The notes under the pieces were generated by a model that saw only the letters and a list, made by a program, of their open reading frames with translations, did not search any database and was not told where the DNA came from. A stretch of DNA of 62,158 bases from Microcella alkalica (GTDB taxonomy: Bacteria; Actinomycetota; Actinomycetes; Actinomycetales; Microbacteriaceae), in the NCBI RefSeq assembly GCF_014137945.1, contig NZ_JACGWX010000009.1:1-62158 (forward strand). The letters run 5' to 3'. The translations under genes and the position numbers were made by a program. This document shows, one piece after another, positions 23,525-34,108 of this stretch (the first letter of the stretch is position 1; the number at the start of each line of letters is the position of its first letter).

Positions 23525-24313
23525 GTGCCCAAAATTGATCGAGTCGGCGTCGGCCGTGGACCCTTCGGCGTCGAGTGGCGCGACTCGTGCCCGTCGACGA
23601 ACTCCGAGCTCGTCCGGCGTGCCGCGGAGCTGCCTGACTTCGCCGTGCTCGCGACCGACGACCAGACGGCGGGCCGCGGACGCCTCGATCGCGTGTGGAG
23701 CGCGCCGCCGGGCGCATCCCTCGCGATCTCGGTCTTCATCCGACTTGACGCCGCCCCTGCCGACCCGCAGGGGCTCGGCTGGCTGCCGCTTCTCGCCGGT
23801 GTCGCCATGACGCGCGCGGTCCGCGAGCTCGGCGCGGAATGCGCAGGGCTCAAGTGGCCCAACGACGTCCTCGTGCGCGGCCGGAAGATCTCGGGGGTGC
23901 TGACCGAGCTCACCGCCCACGGCGTCGTCATCGGATCGGGCCTCAACACCCGGATGACGGAGGAGCAGCTGCCAGTGCCCACGGCGACCTCCCTCGCGAT
24001 CGAGGGCATCGTCGACGTCGAGACGGATGCCCTCCTCGCCGACCGCGTGCTCGCCGCGTACCTCGGCGCTCTCCGCGATCTCGTCGCCCAGTGGCGCGAG
24101 GCTCCGACAGGGGCGGCGCTCCGTCCCATCGTCGTGCCCGTGCTCGACACCCTCGGCGCGGCGGTGCGGGTCGATCAGCCGGGCCTCGCACCGCTCCGCG
24201 GGGTCGCCGAGGGGCTCGACGACGACGGCCGGCTGCTCGTCCGCTCCGGCGAGGGCTCATCGCCGGTCGTCGCCGTGTCGGCTGGCGACGTGACGCACCT
24301 GCGCTATGAATAG
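23525..24313 (+). CDS. birA: Biotin--[acetyl-CoA carboxylase] ligase
   Basis: A 262-residue monofunctional biotin protein ligase: 'DSCPSTNSELVRR' (20-32), the adenylate-binding 'TAGRGRLDRVW' (GRGR at 50-53) and 'KWPNDVLVRGRKISGVL' (110-126, catalytic Lys at 110 and Lys121). There is no N-terminal helix-turn-helix, so it is not a repressor. It would attach biotin to Lys556 of AccA3 in this window. GTG 23525 follows a CAGAAT hexamer by 6 nt and no ribosome-binding site is visible. It is followed at once by the PH-domain gene, as in the mycobacterial birA neighbourhood. Confidence 0.93.
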   Translation: MPKIDRVGVGRGPFGVEWRDSCPSTNSELVRRAAELPDFAVLATDDQTAGRGRLDRVWSAPPGASLAISVFIRLDAAPADPQGLGWLPLLAGVAMTRAVRELGAECAGLKWPNDVLVRGRKISGVLTELTAHGVVIGSGLNTRMTEEQLPVPTATSLAIEGIVDVETDALLADRVLAAYLGALRDLVAQWREAPTGAALRPIVVPVLDTLGAAVRVDQPGLAPLRGVAEGLDDDGRLLVRSGEGSSPVVAVSAGDVTHLRYE

Positions 24314-24316
24314 GGC

Positions 24317-24832
24317 ATGACCGGGGAGCCCCGAGAACCCGAGCGCGTGATCGTGCTGCTGCGCGCGCACGCGCGGTGCCTGGTCGTCCCCGTCCTCGTG
24401 GTTACCGCGGTAAGCGGGGCCGCCGTGTACGGCGCCGCTGTGCTCGAGGAGACGTGGCTCCGCATCGCCGTCGCGGCGGGCGGTGCCCTCGCGATCATCC
24501 TGCTCGGCCTCGTGCCGTACGTCCGGTGGCTCGCGAGCCACGTGCTCATCACCACGCGCCGCATCGTCGTGCGGCGGGGTCTCGGAGTGCGCATGCGCCA
24601 GGAGGTGCTGCACAGCAGGAGTTACGACGTGTCCCTCCGCCAGTCGGGGCTTCAGCGCCTCTTCGGCTCGGGAGACATTCTGCTGAACACGGGCCTGGAT
24701 CGCCCGGTCGTCCTGCGCGATCTGCCGCGCGCCGCCCTCGTGCAGGAGGCGCTCTCAGACCTCATGCAGCAGAGCAGGAGCGCGGTCGCCGAGGCCCGCA
24801 GGCAGACCGGAGCGACGCCGCTCGCGGATTGA
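24317..24832 (+). CDS. PH-domain membrane protein
   Basis: A 171-residue protein with two hydrophobic segments (about 22-45 and 48-70) and a bacterial PH (bPH2-type) domain: 'SHVLITTRRIVVRRG' and 'SYDVSLRQSGLQRLFGSGDI', then 'VVLRDLPRA'. It corresponds in context to Rv3278c, the neighbour of birA in mycobacteria. No enzymatic role is known. The ATG lies 3 nt after the birA stop. Confidence 0.85.
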   Translation: MTGEPREPERVIVLLRAHARCLVVPVLVVTAVSGAAVYGAAVLEETWLRIAVAAGGALAIILLGLVPYVRWLASHVLITTRRIVVRRGLGVRMRQEVLHSRSYDVSLRQSGLQRLFGSGDILLNTGLDRPVVLRDLPRAALVQEALSDLMQQSRSAVAEARRQTGATPLAD

Positions 24833-24850
24833 CGTCGGCTCGCGCCGTTC

Positions 24851-25303
24851 TCAGCCGACGCGCGACGGGGTTCGTGCGCCCCGTCGAGGATGGAAGACCC
24901 ACCAGCGGTACAGGGCGAACCGGAAGAGGCTCCCGAGACCCAGCCCGATGACGTTCGAGGCGATGTTGTCGGCCAGCAGGCTCGTGAAGCCGAGCACCTC
25001 GCGCGAGATCACGAGGCAGCCGACGGCGATGAGCAGCCCGCCGAGGCTCACGATCGCGAACTCCATCGCCTCGCGCCCCGCCGGGCGGCGGCGGCGCAGC
25101 CGGAAGCTCCAGTAGCGGCTGCCGACCCAGTTGACGGCGATCGCGACCGAGGTCGAGACGATCTTCGCGATGATCGGCCCATCGGCGATCACCTCGGGCG
25201 CGAGCACGGTCACCCTCAGCAGGTTGAACAGCGCGATGTCGACCACGAGCCCGACGAGCCCGACCGCGCCGAAGCGTGCGAACTGGGCGAGCAGGTGGGG
25301 CAT
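24851..25303 (-). CDS. GtrA-family membrane protein
   Basis: A 150-residue protein with four hydrophobic segments; 'FARFGAVGLVGLVVDIALFN' near the start and 'GSRYWSFR' plus 'FRFALYRWWVFHP' are GtrA family signatures. GtrA-like proteins help translocate polyprenyl-linked sugars or pair with GT2 enzymes in surface-glycan modification. ATG 25303 has GGAGG 4 nt upstream; GTG 25324 would add seven residues. It is divergent from purK, as Rv3277 is from purK in M. tuberculosis. Confidence 0.85.
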   Translation of the reverse strand: MPHLLAQFARFGAVGLVGLVVDIALFNLLRVTVLAPEVIADGPIIAKIVSTSVAIAVNWVGSRYWSFRLRRRRPAGREAMEFAIVSLGGLLIAVGCLVISREVLGFTSLLADNIASNVIGLGLGSLFRFALYRWWVFHPRRGARTPSRVG

Positions 25304-25362
25304 GCGGCCTCCGGGGTGCACCACAATGGATCCGAAGCCCCCAATCTAGAGGAGGAGCCCGC

Positions 25363-26463
25363 ATGCCCGTCATCGGCGTCATCGGCGGAGGACAGCTCGC
25401 GCGCATGATGATCCCCGCGGCCGTCGCACTCGGCATCGAGATCCGGGTGCTCGCCGAGGCGAGCGACTCCTCCGCCCGGCTCGCCGCCACGGCCGTCGGC
25501 GACTATCGGGATGCCCGCACCGTCCTCGACTTCGCGAACGGCTGCGACGCCATCACCTTCGATCACGAGCACGTGCCGCAGGAGGTGCTGAGGGCGCTCG
25601 TGGCCGCCGGCGCGGCCGTGCGGCCCGGCCCCGATGCCCTCCTGTACGCGCAGGACAAGCTGCTCATGCGCGAGCGCCTCGGCGCGCTCGGCGTGCCGAT
25701 GCCCGACTGGGCGCGCGTCGAGTCCCGCGGCGACCTGGCCGCCTTCCTCGCCGATCACGGCGGACGCGCGGTGGTGAAGACGCCGCGCGGCGGCTACGAC
25801 GGCAAGGGGGTGCGCGTCGTCGGCGCCGCCGACGGCGCCGACGACTGGCTCGCCGACGGCCCAGTCCTCGTCGAGGAGCTCGTGAGCTTCCGGCGCGAGC
25901 TCGCCCAGCTCGCCGCGCGCCGCCCGAGCGGCGAGGTCCGCCTGTGGCCTCTCGTCGAGACGGTCCAGCGCGGGGGAGTCTGCGCCGAGGTCATCGCCCC
26001 CGCGCCGCACGCGGGCGATGCCGCCGAGCGAGCGGCCGCCGAGATCGCCACGACCGTCGCGAACGGCCTCGGGGTGACGGGCGTACTGGCGGTCGAGCTC
26101 TTCCACGCATCGGACGGTCGTGTGCTCGTCAACGAGCTCGCGATGCGGCCGCACAATTCCGGGCACTTCTCGATCGACGGCTCGATCACGAGCCAGTTCG
26201 AGCAGCACCTTCGCGCCGTCCTCGACTGGCCCCTCGGCGACACCTCGCCGCTCGCCGACTGGAGCGTCATGATCAACGTCTTCGGCGCCCTCCCCTCCGA
26301 GCGCATCGCTTCCGCCCTCGGCCACCAGCCGAGCGCCAAGGTGCACGCCTACGGCAAGGGTCCGCGCGCCGGACGCAAGGCGGGTCACGTCACGGCGATC
26401 GGCGACGATCTCGACGACGTCGCCTATCGCGCGCGCGCCGCGGCCGCCCACTTCGACGTCTGA
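25363..26463 (+). CDS. purK: 5-(carboxyamino)imidazole ribonucleotide synthase
   Basis: A 366-residue ATP-grasp enzyme that carboxylates AIR to N5-CAIR in de novo purine synthesis. '[20 protein letters not shown]' at the N terminus, 'ITFDHEHVP', '[17 protein letters not shown]' and '[18 protein letters not shown]' are diagnostic. The ATG at 25363 follows GGAGGAG with 6-nt spacing. The operon continues purK-purE-LCP. Confidence 0.96.
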   Translation: MPVIGVIGGGQLARMMIPAAVALGIEIRVLAEASDSSARLAATAVGDYRDARTVLDFANGCDAITFDHEHVPQEVLRALVAAGAAVRPGPDALLYAQDKLLMRERLGALGVPMPDWARVESRGDLAAFLADHGGRAVVKTPRGGYDGKGVRVVGAADGADDWLADGPVLVEELVSFRRELAQLAARRPSGEVRLWPLVETVQRGGVCAEVIAPAPHAGDAAERAAAEIATTVANGLGVTGVLAVELFHASDGRVLVNELAMRPHNSGHFSIDGSITSQFEQHLRAVLDWPLGDTSPLADWSVMINVFGALPSERIASALGHQPSAKVHAYGKGPRAGRKAGHVTAIGDDLDDVAYRARAAAAHFDV

Positions 26464-26471
26464 GGCCTACC

Positions 26472-26990
26472 ATGACTTCCGTGCCCGAACCCCTCATCGC
26501 CGTCGTCATGGGCTCCGACTCCGACTGGAGCGTCATGCAGTCGGCTGTCGAGGCTCTTGACGAGTTCGGCATCCCCTGCGAGGTCGAGGTGCTGAGCGCC
26601 CACCGCACTCCCGACGCGATGATCGCGTATGGCCGCGCGGCCGCTGGGAGGGGCATCCGCACCATCATCGCCGGCGCGGGCGGCGCCGCCCACCTCCCCG
26701 GCATGATCGCCTCCGTCACGACGCTGCCCGTCATCGGCGTTCCCGTGCCCTTGAAGACCCTCGATGGGCTCGACTCGCTGCTCAGCATCGTGCAGATGCC
26801 CGCGGGCATCCCCGTCGCGACCGTGTCGATCGGCGGCGGGCGCAATGCGGGCATCCTCGCAGCGCGCATCATCGGGGCGACGGACGCCGTGGTCGCCGAG
26901 AAGCTGGCGGCCTTCGCGACCGGCCTCGAGCACGCCGTCGCCGCCAAGAACGAGGCGCTCAAGACCGCGGTCGCCTCTCGCGAGCGGTGA
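26472..26990 (+). CDS. purE: N5-CAIR mutase
   Basis: A 172-residue class I PurE converting N5-CAIR to CAIR. '[15 protein letters not shown]' (12-26), 'SAHRTPDAM' (catalytic His) and '[16 protein letters not shown]' are visible. It starts 8 nt after purK; its stop overlaps the LCP gene's GTG by 4 nt. Confidence 0.96.
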   Translation: MTSVPEPLIAVVMGSDSDWSVMQSAVEALDEFGIPCEVEVLSAHRTPDAMIAYGRAAAGRGIRTIIAGAGGAAHLPGMIASVTTLPVIGVPVPLKTLDGLDSLLSIVQMPAGIPVATVSIGGGRNAGILAARIIGATDAVVAEKLAAFATGLEHAVAAKNEALKTAVASRER

Positions 26991-28306
26991 GCCTCACCTC
27001 GCCCCTGCGGCATCCCGACACCCGCCAGCCGGAGCTCATGACCACGCGCGCCTGGTGGCTGCTCGGGCTCAATCTGCTGATCCCCGGCTCGGCGCAGCTG
27101 CTTGCGGGCGATCGGAGATGGGGGCGGTTCGCGGTAGGAGCGACGTTCGTGCTGTGGGGGGTCGTGCTCATCGCGGTCGCGCTGTTCCTGCTCGCGCGGC
27201 CGGTCGCCCTGACGATCGCGACCAACACGATCGTGCTGTGGGTCGCCCAGCTCGGTCTCATCTTCTACGCCGTGCTGTGGCTCGCGACTACGCTCAACGC
27301 ACTCACCTTCGCGCGGATCGTCCGAACGAGCTCACGAGCACGCGCCCCGCTTGCGGGCTTCGTGGTGCTGACGCTCCTCATCGGCGTCGGGGGAGCGGGC
27401 TGGACCGCCTGGGCGACCGGCATCGGCCGCAGCACGCTCGGCAGCGTCTTCGCCGACGGTTTCATCGACGCCCCCATCGATGGGCGGTACACGATCCTGC
27501 TGCTGGGCGGAGACGCAGGAGCCGATCGGTTCGGCCTGCGTCCTGACAGCATCAGCCTCGCGAGCGTGGACGCCGGATCCGGCGCGGTGACGATGATCGG
27601 CATTCCCCGCAATCTCTACAACGCTCCGTTCGCCGACGACTCGCCCCTCTGGGAGCAGTGGCCGAACGGCTACGACTGCGGCGACGACTGCCTCGTGAGC
27701 TACCTCTACACGTGGGCCGAGGAGCACCCGGAGCTGTTCCCCGCCGCCGAGCACGATGGGAGCACCGCGGGCATGGAGGCGATGAAGGACGCCGTGGAGG
27801 GGGTCACGGGACTTCCCGTACAGTACGCCGTCCTCATCGACATGCATGGGTTCGCGCAGCTGATCGACGCGCTCGGCGGAGTCGTCGTCGACGCGGAGGC
27901 GATGGACCTCGGAATCAACGGCGGGCCGGTGGTCGGTCGGATCGAGGCAGGCGAGCAGAGCATGGACGGCGCCACGGCGCTCTGGTACGCGCGCAACCGT
28001 TACAACCTGACCGACTACGACCGCATGGCGCATCAACGCCAGATCCAGGAGGCGATCCTCCGGCAGGTCGAGCCTGCGACGGTGCTCACCCGTTTCGAGT
28101 CGATCGCCGACGCAGGGACTCAGGTCGTCCGCACTGACATCCCCCAGTCGATGCTCGGCGTGCTCAGCGACCTCGCCGCGAAAGCGCGGGAGCTTCCCAT
28201 CGCGAATGTCGAGCTCACTCCTCCGACGATCGACAACGTGGAGCCCGACTACGAGCTCGCGCACTCGATGATCGCCGAGGCGCTCGCGCCGGACGACGAG
28301 GGTTGA
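26987..28306 (+). CDS. LytR-CpsA-Psr (LCP) family glycopolymer phosphotransferase
   Basis: A 439-residue membrane protein with about four N-terminal hydrophobic segments (residues 20-145) and an extracytoplasmic LCP domain: '[20 protein letters not shown]' holds the family Asp/Arg pattern, then '[12 protein letters not shown]', '[15 protein letters not shown]' and '[19 protein letters not shown]' with the conserved arginines. LCP enzymes transfer polyprenyl-diphosphate-linked glycopolymers onto peptidoglycan. Four N-terminal spans instead of the usual one is notable. The gene is translationally coupled to purE (GTGA), and precedes the rhamnan biosynthesis region, fitting a role in attaching that polymer. 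Confidence 0.9.
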   Translation: MSLTSPLRHPDTRQPELMTTRAWWLLGLNLLIPGSAQLLAGDRRWGRFAVGATFVLWGVVLIAVALFLLARPVALTIATNTIVLWVAQLGLIFYAVLWLATTLNALTFARIVRTSSRARAPLAGFVVLTLLIGVGGAGWTAWATGIGRSTLGSVFADGFIDAPIDGRYTILLLGGDAGADRFGLRPDSISLASVDAGSGAVTMIGIPRNLYNAPFADDSPLWEQWPNGYDCGDDCLVSYLYTWAEEHPELFPAAEHDGSTAGMEAMKDAVEGVTGLPVQYAVLIDMHGFAQLIDALGGVVVDAEAMDLGINGGPVVGRIEAGEQSMDGATALWYARNRYNLTDYDRMAHQRQIQEAILRQVEPATVLTRFESIADAGTQVVRTDIPQSMLGVLSDLAAKARELPIANVELTPPTIDNVEPDYELAHSMIAEALAPDDEG

Positions 28307-28315
28307 TCACCCCGG

Positions 28316-29461
28316 TCAGAGGTCGGCGTGAAGCTGCCAGGTCTTCTCCGCGGCATCCCGCCAGGTGAAGGCGCGTGCGCGATCGTGGCCTCGGATCGCG
28401 AGGTCCTCGGCGAGCAGCGGCTCCTCGATAACTCGCCTGATCGCTTCGGCGATCCGGCGCGGATAACCGGCGTAGTCGTCCCGGTCGACGACGATCCCAG
28501 CGTCGGCAGCTAGCTCGACAAGCGCTGGCGCGTCCGAGTGTATTACCGGTGTGCCGAGGCTCATTGCCTCGAGCACCGGGAGGGCGAAACCCTCGGCCAG
28601 GCTCGGAACCACGACGGCGCTCGCGCGGTCGTAGGCGACGGCGAGGTCGGGGTCGTGGACCGTGCCGAGGGTGAGGACCTGCTCGGGCGCGAGTCGAGCA
28701 GCCGAGCGCACCGCCTCGATACCGAGATCGGCACTGTTCGTCGGGCCCGCGAGCACCAGCGGGATGTTCAAAGCGGTCGGATCGGCGAGCGCCCAGAGGA
28801 GTTCGCTGATGCCTTTCCGCGCCTCGAACGGGCCGACTGCCAGAACGTACCGAGGCGGGAGGCCGAGCCGCTCCGCCCGCTCATCGGCATCCCCCGGCAC
28901 AACGAGCGTGCTGCTCACCGCGCCCGCGATGACTCGGATTCGATCGCCCAGGTCGAGCGCGGCGCCGAGCTGCTCAGCGACGGCATGCGTCGGAACGACA
29001 ACCGCGTCGGCATAGCGCTCCGCCCGCCTGGCCATGGCCCGAGCCCACGACACGCTGCTCGGCGAGAGAGTCTCCGGGTGAGTCCACGGGACGGCGTCGT
29101 GGACAGTCACCACAATCTGCTCTCCGGGGGAATTCACCCGGTCATGACGGCGGAGCGGCGCGAACAGGCTCGGTGCGTGAACCATCCCGGCGCCGGGCAG
29201 GCGCGTGAAGCCGTGCTGCCAGGCCGCACGAAGCTGCCGGCGGTCGAGGGCGCTCTTGAACAGTCGGGACAGACCGGGTAGCTCCGCCTCGATCCGCGCG
29301 TACTCAGCTTCGGGAGATGAAGGGACGATTCCCATCACGTCGCATCCGCGCGGAGCGGTGGAAGTGAGCTGCCGGGTCAACTCGAGGGCGTAGCGGCCTA
29401 CCCCGGAGGGCGCTTCATTCCCGACCTGGTCGAGGATGACGCGAAGCGTCGTCGTGGACAT
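28316..29461 (-). CDS. GT4-type glycosyltransferase
   Basis: A 381-residue GT-B fold enzyme. N-terminal 'SGVGRYALELTRQL' (19-32) and 'TVHDAVPWTHPETLSP', C-terminal 'VLAVGPFEARKGISELLWAL' and 'VVPSLAEGFALPVLEAMSLG', with the E-x7-E donor-site pattern, place it in the mannosyl/rhamnosyltransferase-like GT4 group. The ATG at 29461 has GAGGAG upstream. It converges on the LCP gene and diverges from rfbC. Acceptor and sugar are unknown. Confidence 0.88.
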   Translation of the reverse strand: MSTTTLRVILDQVGNEAPSGVGRYALELTRQLTSTAPRGCDVMGIVPSSPEAEYARIEAELPGLSRLFKSALDRRQLRAAWQHGFTRLPGAGMVHAPSLFAPLRRHDRVNSPGEQIVVTVHDAVPWTHPETLSPSSVSWARAMARRAERYADAVVVPTHAVAEQLGAALDLGDRIRVIAGAVSSTLVVPGDADERAERLGLPPRYVLAVGPFEARKGISELLWALADPTALNIPLVLAGPTNSADLGIEAVRSAARLAPEQVLTLGTVHDPDLAVAYDRASAVVVPSLAEGFALPVLEAMSLGTPVIHSDAPALVELAADAGIVVDRDDYAGYPRRIAEAIRRVIEEPLLAEDLAIRGHDRARAFTWRDAAEKTWQLHADL

Positions 29462-29560
29462 CCGCCGCTCCTCACCTTCCCATGGGGGCTAGGGGAACCC
29501 CGCGCCGACCATATCAGCGCGAAGCGTTTACCCCCGAATGGGGGGAGATGGTTCACGTTC

Positions 29561-29566
29561 TAGACT
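29561..29566 (+). promoter_or_regulatory. -10 element of rfbC
   Basis: TAGACT, 7 nt before the ATG at 29574, no Shine-Dalgarno between. Upstream, 29531-29544 hold CCCCCGAATGGGGG, a perfect inverted repeat around GAAT that could be an operator. Confidence 0.5.
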
Positions 29567-29573
29567 CTCTGTC

Positions 29574-30194
29574 ATGCAGATCCGAGAACTGTCCGTAGCC
29601 GGCTCCTTCGAGGTCACGCCCCGTCAATTCCCCGATGCTCGAGGCTTGTTCTGGGAGTGGTACCGCTTCGATGCACTCGCCGAGGCGGTGGGGCATCCGC
29701 TCGATCTGCGTCAAGGAAACGGATCCGTGTCCAATCGCGGCGTCGTCCGCGGCATCCATTTCGCCGACGTCCCGCCCAGCCAGGCGAAGTACGTGACCGT
29801 AACGTCGGGCGCGGTCATCGACTACATCATCGACATCCGGGTCGGATCCCCGACTTTCGGGAAGTGGGAAGCGGTGCGGCTCGACACGATCGATCGTCGA
29901 GCCGTGTACATCGGCGAGGGGCTGGGGCACGCCTTCATGGCACTCGAAGACGGCACGACGGTGACCTACCTCGTGAGCGAGGTCTTCAACCCGACGGCGG
30001 AGCACGGCGTCACCCCGTTGGACCCGACGATCGCGCTGGAGTTCCCCGGCGAAGCGGGTGAGCCCCTCCTATCGCCGAAGGACCTCGAGGCCCCCACGCT
30101 GCTCGACGCCGAGGCGGCCGGTTTGCTACCTGCCTGGGAAGGCGCACGCGCCTACACCGCGGCGCTCGACGACCGGTGGGACGCTCGCGACTGA
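29574..30194 (+). CDS. rfbC: dTDP-4-dehydrorhamnose 3,5-epimerase-family protein
   Basis: A 206-residue cupin. 'QFPDARGLFWEWYR' (19-32), 'SNRGVVRGIHFADVPPSQAK' with the catalytic histidine, and 'GLGHAFMALEDGTTVTYLVS' match RmlC. It catalyses the third step of dTDP-L-rhamnose synthesis; the other three genes (rfbA, rfbB, rfbD) lie within 5 kb. Leaderless-type start at ATG 29574. Its TGA abuts the stop of the convergent wbbL-like gene with no gap. Confidence 0.9.
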   Translation: MQIRELSVAGSFEVTPRQFPDARGLFWEWYRFDALAEAVGHPLDLRQGNGSVSNRGVVRGIHFADVPPSQAKYVTVTSGAVIDYIIDIRVGSPTFGKWEAVRLDTIDRRAVYIGEGLGHAFMALEDGTTVTYLVSEVFNPTAEHGVTPLDPTIALEFPGEAGEPLLSPKDLEAPTLLDAEAAGLLPAWEGARAYTAALDDRWDARD

Positions 30195-31076
30195 TCAGCG
30201 ACGCCCGACGGCACGGGCCATGATGGCGGCTCGAACCGAGAGGCCGATGGAGAGCACAGCGCGCACCGGCCAGAGGTACCACGCGCGGTACTTCCGGTGC
30301 AAGAAGCGTTTCGCGCTGTCGTGATGCGCGCGCGTCATGCGCGCCGACTCGGCCCCCGTAGAGTGAGCTCCCGTGTGCAGGGCCCGGGCATCCGGTTCGT
30401 AGACATTCCGATAGCCGGCCCGACTGAGCCGATGACCGAGGTCGACGTCCTCGAAGTACATGAAGTACCCATCGTCGAACCCTCCGATCGCCTCGAAGGC
30501 GGCCCGTCGGACGAGAAAGCAGGAGCCGCTCAGCCAGCCGACATCTCGACGTTCTCCGGAGACTGCCGCGCCGTCACGGTATGCCGCCGTCCACGGGTTT
30601 GACTTCCAGATGTAGGCGAAGAGCGCGTGCCCGATGCCGGTTCGCAGGGACGGGATCGCTCGCGCCGACGGGTAGATCGTTCCATCGAGGTTCTCGACCG
30701 CGGGGCCCACAGCGCCGATCCCCGGGTCGGCTTCAGCGGTCGCGATCAGGCGAGCGATCGATCCGAGCCGGAAAACGACATCGGGGTTGCTGATGACGAT
30801 CCAGGAGAGGTCGGGGGTCAGCTCAGCGGCGGCGGCGTTCACTGCGCCGCCGTAGCCGAGGTTCTCCGGAAGCGGCAGGTATGTCGCGCCGTGCTCCTCG
30901 GCGAGCGCGGGAGCGTGAGAGCCGTCACCCGGCCGGTTGTCAGCAATGATCGTCGCGAACGGCTCGCCGATCGCATCAGGGAGCGAGCGCAGGAACCCCG
31001 GCAGAACGTGATTCGAGCGGTAGACGACGGTGATGACGCCGACGCGCGGGGGCTGGTCGGTCGCATCCGTGGTCAT
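30195..31076 (-). CDS. wbbL: WbbL-like rhamnosyltransferase (GT2)
   Basis: A 293-residue GT2 enzyme. It closely follows the pattern of mycobacterial WbbL (Rv3265c), which adds rhamnose to polyprenyl-PP-GlcNAc to start wall arabinogalactan: 'ENLGYGGAVNAAAAEL', 'ISNPDVVF', 'DGTIYPSARAIPSLRTGIG', 'SNPWTAAYRD', 'VGWLSGSCFLVRRAAFE' and 'YFMYFEDVDLGHRLSRAGY', then 'HTGAHSTG'. Here it probably primes a rhamnose-containing wall glycan. The ATG at 31076 is 9 nt from a TACGAT hexamer. dTDP-rhamnose genes flank it. Confidence 0.88.
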   Translation of the reverse strand: MTTDATDQPPRVGVITVVYRSNHVLPGFLRSLPDAIGEPFATIIADNRPGDGSHAPALAEEHGATYLPLPENLGYGGAVNAAAAELTPDLSWIVISNPDVVFRLGSIARLIATAEADPGIGAVGPAVENLDGTIYPSARAIPSLRTGIGHALFAYIWKSNPWTAAYRDGAAVSGERRDVGWLSGSCFLVRRAAFEAIGGFDDGYFMYFEDVDLGHRLSRAGYRNVYEPDARALHTGAHSTGAESARMTRAHHDSAKRFLHRKYRAWYLWPVRAVLSIGLSVRAAIMARAVGRR

Positions 31077-31105
31077 GGTGATGCCATCGTACTGGCGAGC
31101 GCTCC

Positions 31106-31111
31106 TAGGCT
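31106..31111 (+). promoter_or_regulatory. -10 element of the GT2 gene at 31118
   Basis: TAGGCT, 6 nt (GAGGGC) before the GTG start; only 14 nt from the divergent wbbL -10 at 31086-31091, so the two promoters nearly overlap. Confidence 0.5.
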
Positions 31112-31117
31112 GAGGGC

Positions 31118-32158
31118 GTGACCTCCGCCTCGAACCCTGCGCCTCCCGTCGCCGACGTGTCGGTGGCTATGTGCACCCACAACGGCGCGCGCTTCGTCGT
31201 CGCGCAGATCGAGAGCATCCTCTGGCAGGTGCCGCGACCCCGCGAGATCGTGGTCGGCGATGACGCCTCGACCGATGCCACGTTGGCCATCGTTCGAGCG
31301 GCGGTCGACGAGAGCAACCGTCTCCACGTCGGGTCGCCGGTGTCGCTCGTGGTGCTCGAGCGGTCCCAGCCGCTCGGAGTCGTCCGCAACTTTGAGGAGA
31401 CCCTCGGCGCCTGCACGTCGTCGCTCGTCGCGCTGAGCGACCAGGACGACCTCTGGCCCGAGGGCCGCCTGGCCCGCCTGCTTCCCCTGTTCGACGACCC
31501 TTCCGTCTCGCTTGTTCACACGGATGCTCGACTCGTCGATGCGCACGGCTCCGACCTGGGCACACGCCTGCTCGCGGCGCTCGAGGCGAGCGACGACGAG
31601 CTCGAGGCGCTCGAGCGCGGTGCCGGATTCCCCGTCCTGCTGAGGCGGAACCTCGTCACTGGCGCCACAGTACTGCTGCGGAAGGATCTCGCCGATCGGG
31701 CTATGCCCTTCCCCGAGTCGTGGGTGCACGACGAGTGGCTTGCCATGATGGCGGCGGTCGAGGGCGGTCTGCGCCTGTTGCGCGAGCCATGGCTCGACTA
31801 TCGCCAGCACGGCGGCAATGCGATCGGGGCGAGCGAGGTGACCTGGGGTCGTCGGTGGGAGCGCTTGAGGGAGCCGCGAGACGAGCGCGCACCGCGACTC
31901 GTGGCGCGCGCATCGGCGCTCGTCGAGAGGCTGACGATGACCCGACCGGAGAGCCGCGAGCTCTCGGACGCCCGCGGCAAACTGGCGCATGAACGCCACC
32001 GTGCGGGCCTGTCGTCCTGGCAGCTGCTGCGGCTGCCCGGCATCGCGGCTGGTGTGATCTCGGGCCGATACCGGCGCTACAACCGCGGCGCGATCGACAT
32101 TCTTCGCGACCTCGTGCAGCCCGCTACGCGATCGCGCCCGCGCTCCACGCGGCCCTGA
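31118..32158 (+). CDS. GT2 family glycosyltransferase
   Basis: A 346-residue enzyme with the GT-A core 'DVSVAMCTHNGARFVVAQIE' (13-32), 'VVGDDASTDATLAI', 'LSDQDDLWPEGRLARLL' (DxD-like DQDD) and a late 'WLDYRQHGGNAIGA', typical of rhamnosyl/galactosyl transferases acting on polyprenyl-linked acceptors. Start GTG 31118 with leaderless-type promoter. Its 3' end overlaps the 3' end of rfbD by 35 nt on opposite strands. Confidence 0.88.
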   Translation: MTSASNPAPPVADVSVAMCTHNGARFVVAQIESILWQVPRPREIVVGDDASTDATLAIVRAAVDESNRLHVGSPVSLVVLERSQPLGVVRNFEETLGACTSSLVALSDQDDLWPEGRLARLLPLFDDPSVSLVHTDARLVDAHGSDLGTRLLAALEASDDELEALERGAGFPVLLRRNLVTGATVLLRKDLADRAMPFPESWVHDEWLAMMAAVEGGLRLLREPWLDYRQHGGNAIGASEVTWGRRWERLREPRDERAPRLVARASALVERLTMTRPESRELSDARGKLAHERHRAGLSSWQLLRLPGIAAGVISGRYRRYNRGAIDILRDLVQPATRSRPRSTRP

Positions 32159-32972
32159 GCGACTCGCGCCAGTCAGGCAGGGGAGCGAGCCCCACCTTCT
32201 CCCACGAGCCGTGTCCCAGCACTGAATAAGCCGGGCGCGGCGCGGGGCGGATGAACGACGCCGAGTCGGTGGGCGTGATACGCGCGGGGTCGAGTCCAGC
32301 CTCGTCGAACACCGCCTGCGCGAAGCCGAACCAGGTCGTCTCACCTGACGACGTGCCGTGGAAGATCCCCGTGCGCGCACCGGAGTCGACGAGTCGCACG
32401 ATCTGCTCGGCGAGGTCGTGGGTCCACGTGGGCTGGCCCCGCTGGTCGTCCACGACGGAGAGCGTGTCGCGATCTCCCGCGAGGCGCAGCATCGTCGACG
32501 CGAAATTCGGACCGTGCTCGCCATAGAGCCACGCCGTGCGGACGATCAGAGAGTCGTCGGGCAGGATCTGCCGGACAAGTCTTTCGCCCTCCGCCTTGGT
32601 GCGGCCGTACGCGGAGACGGGCGCGAGAGGGGCATCCTCGGAGTACGGCGTCGAGGCGGACCCGTCGAACACGTAATCGGTCGACACCTGGACGAGCAGA
32701 GCGCCATGCTGGGCGGCGGCGCTGGCGAGCGACGCTGCACCGAGGGCGTTCACTCGTCGGGCGTCGTCCTCGTGGGTCTCCGCGTCGTCCACCTTGGTGT
32801 ACGCGGCGGCATTGATGACGACATCGTGACCGGCGACCGCCGCGAGAGCAGCAGCCCCATCCGCGATGTCGAGCTCGGTCCGGGAGAGGGCGGTGACATC
32901 GCGGCCGACGAGGGCGGCCTCGAGATCGCGGCCCAGCATCCCGGAGGCGCCGGTGATCAGGAAGCGCGTCAT
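32124..32972 (-). CDS. rfbD: dTDP-4-dehydrorhamnose reductase
   Basis: A 282-residue SDR enzyme, last step of dTDP-L-rhamnose synthesis. 'FLITGASGMLGRDLEAAL' at the N terminus, 'NAAAYTKVDDAETHEDDARR', 'VSTDYVFDGSASTPYSEDAP' and 'YGRTKAEGERLV' are diagnostic. Start ATG 32972 is 4 nt from the rfbB stop; the longer frame to 33092 would only overlap rfbB. Confidence 0.95.
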   Translation of the reverse strand: MTRFLITGASGMLGRDLEAALVGRDVTALSRTELDIADGAAALAAVAGHDVVINAAAYTKVDDAETHEDDARRVNALGAASLASAAAQHGALLVQVSTDYVFDGSASTPYSEDAPLAPVSAYGRTKAEGERLVRQILPDDSLIVRTAWLYGEHGPNFASTMLRLAGDRDTLSVVDDQRGQPTWTHDLAEQIVRLVDSGARTGIFHGTSSGETTWFGFAQAVFDEAGLDPARITPTDSASFIRPAPRPAYSVLGHGSWEKVGLAPLPDWRESLRAAWSAGAIA

Positions 32973-32976
32973 GGCC

Positions 32977-33981
<1,005 letters not shown>

Positions 33982-34108
33982 TCATTCCTCGCGGCGTCGC
34001 TCGGAGGACGCCCCCGGAAGTCTACTGAGCCGCCAGCGTTGATAGAGTTTCGGGTGGCCCAGGACGGGCCGGGCGCGTCAGCGCGAGGTGGAGAAGGAGG
34101 GCATCGCC

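Noticed and set aside
21351-23717. 788-codon open frame antisense to the secreted protease
   Set aside because: It mirrors the protease gene, including its repeats, is rich in Arg/His and shows no family motif; a composition effect of high-GC DNA.
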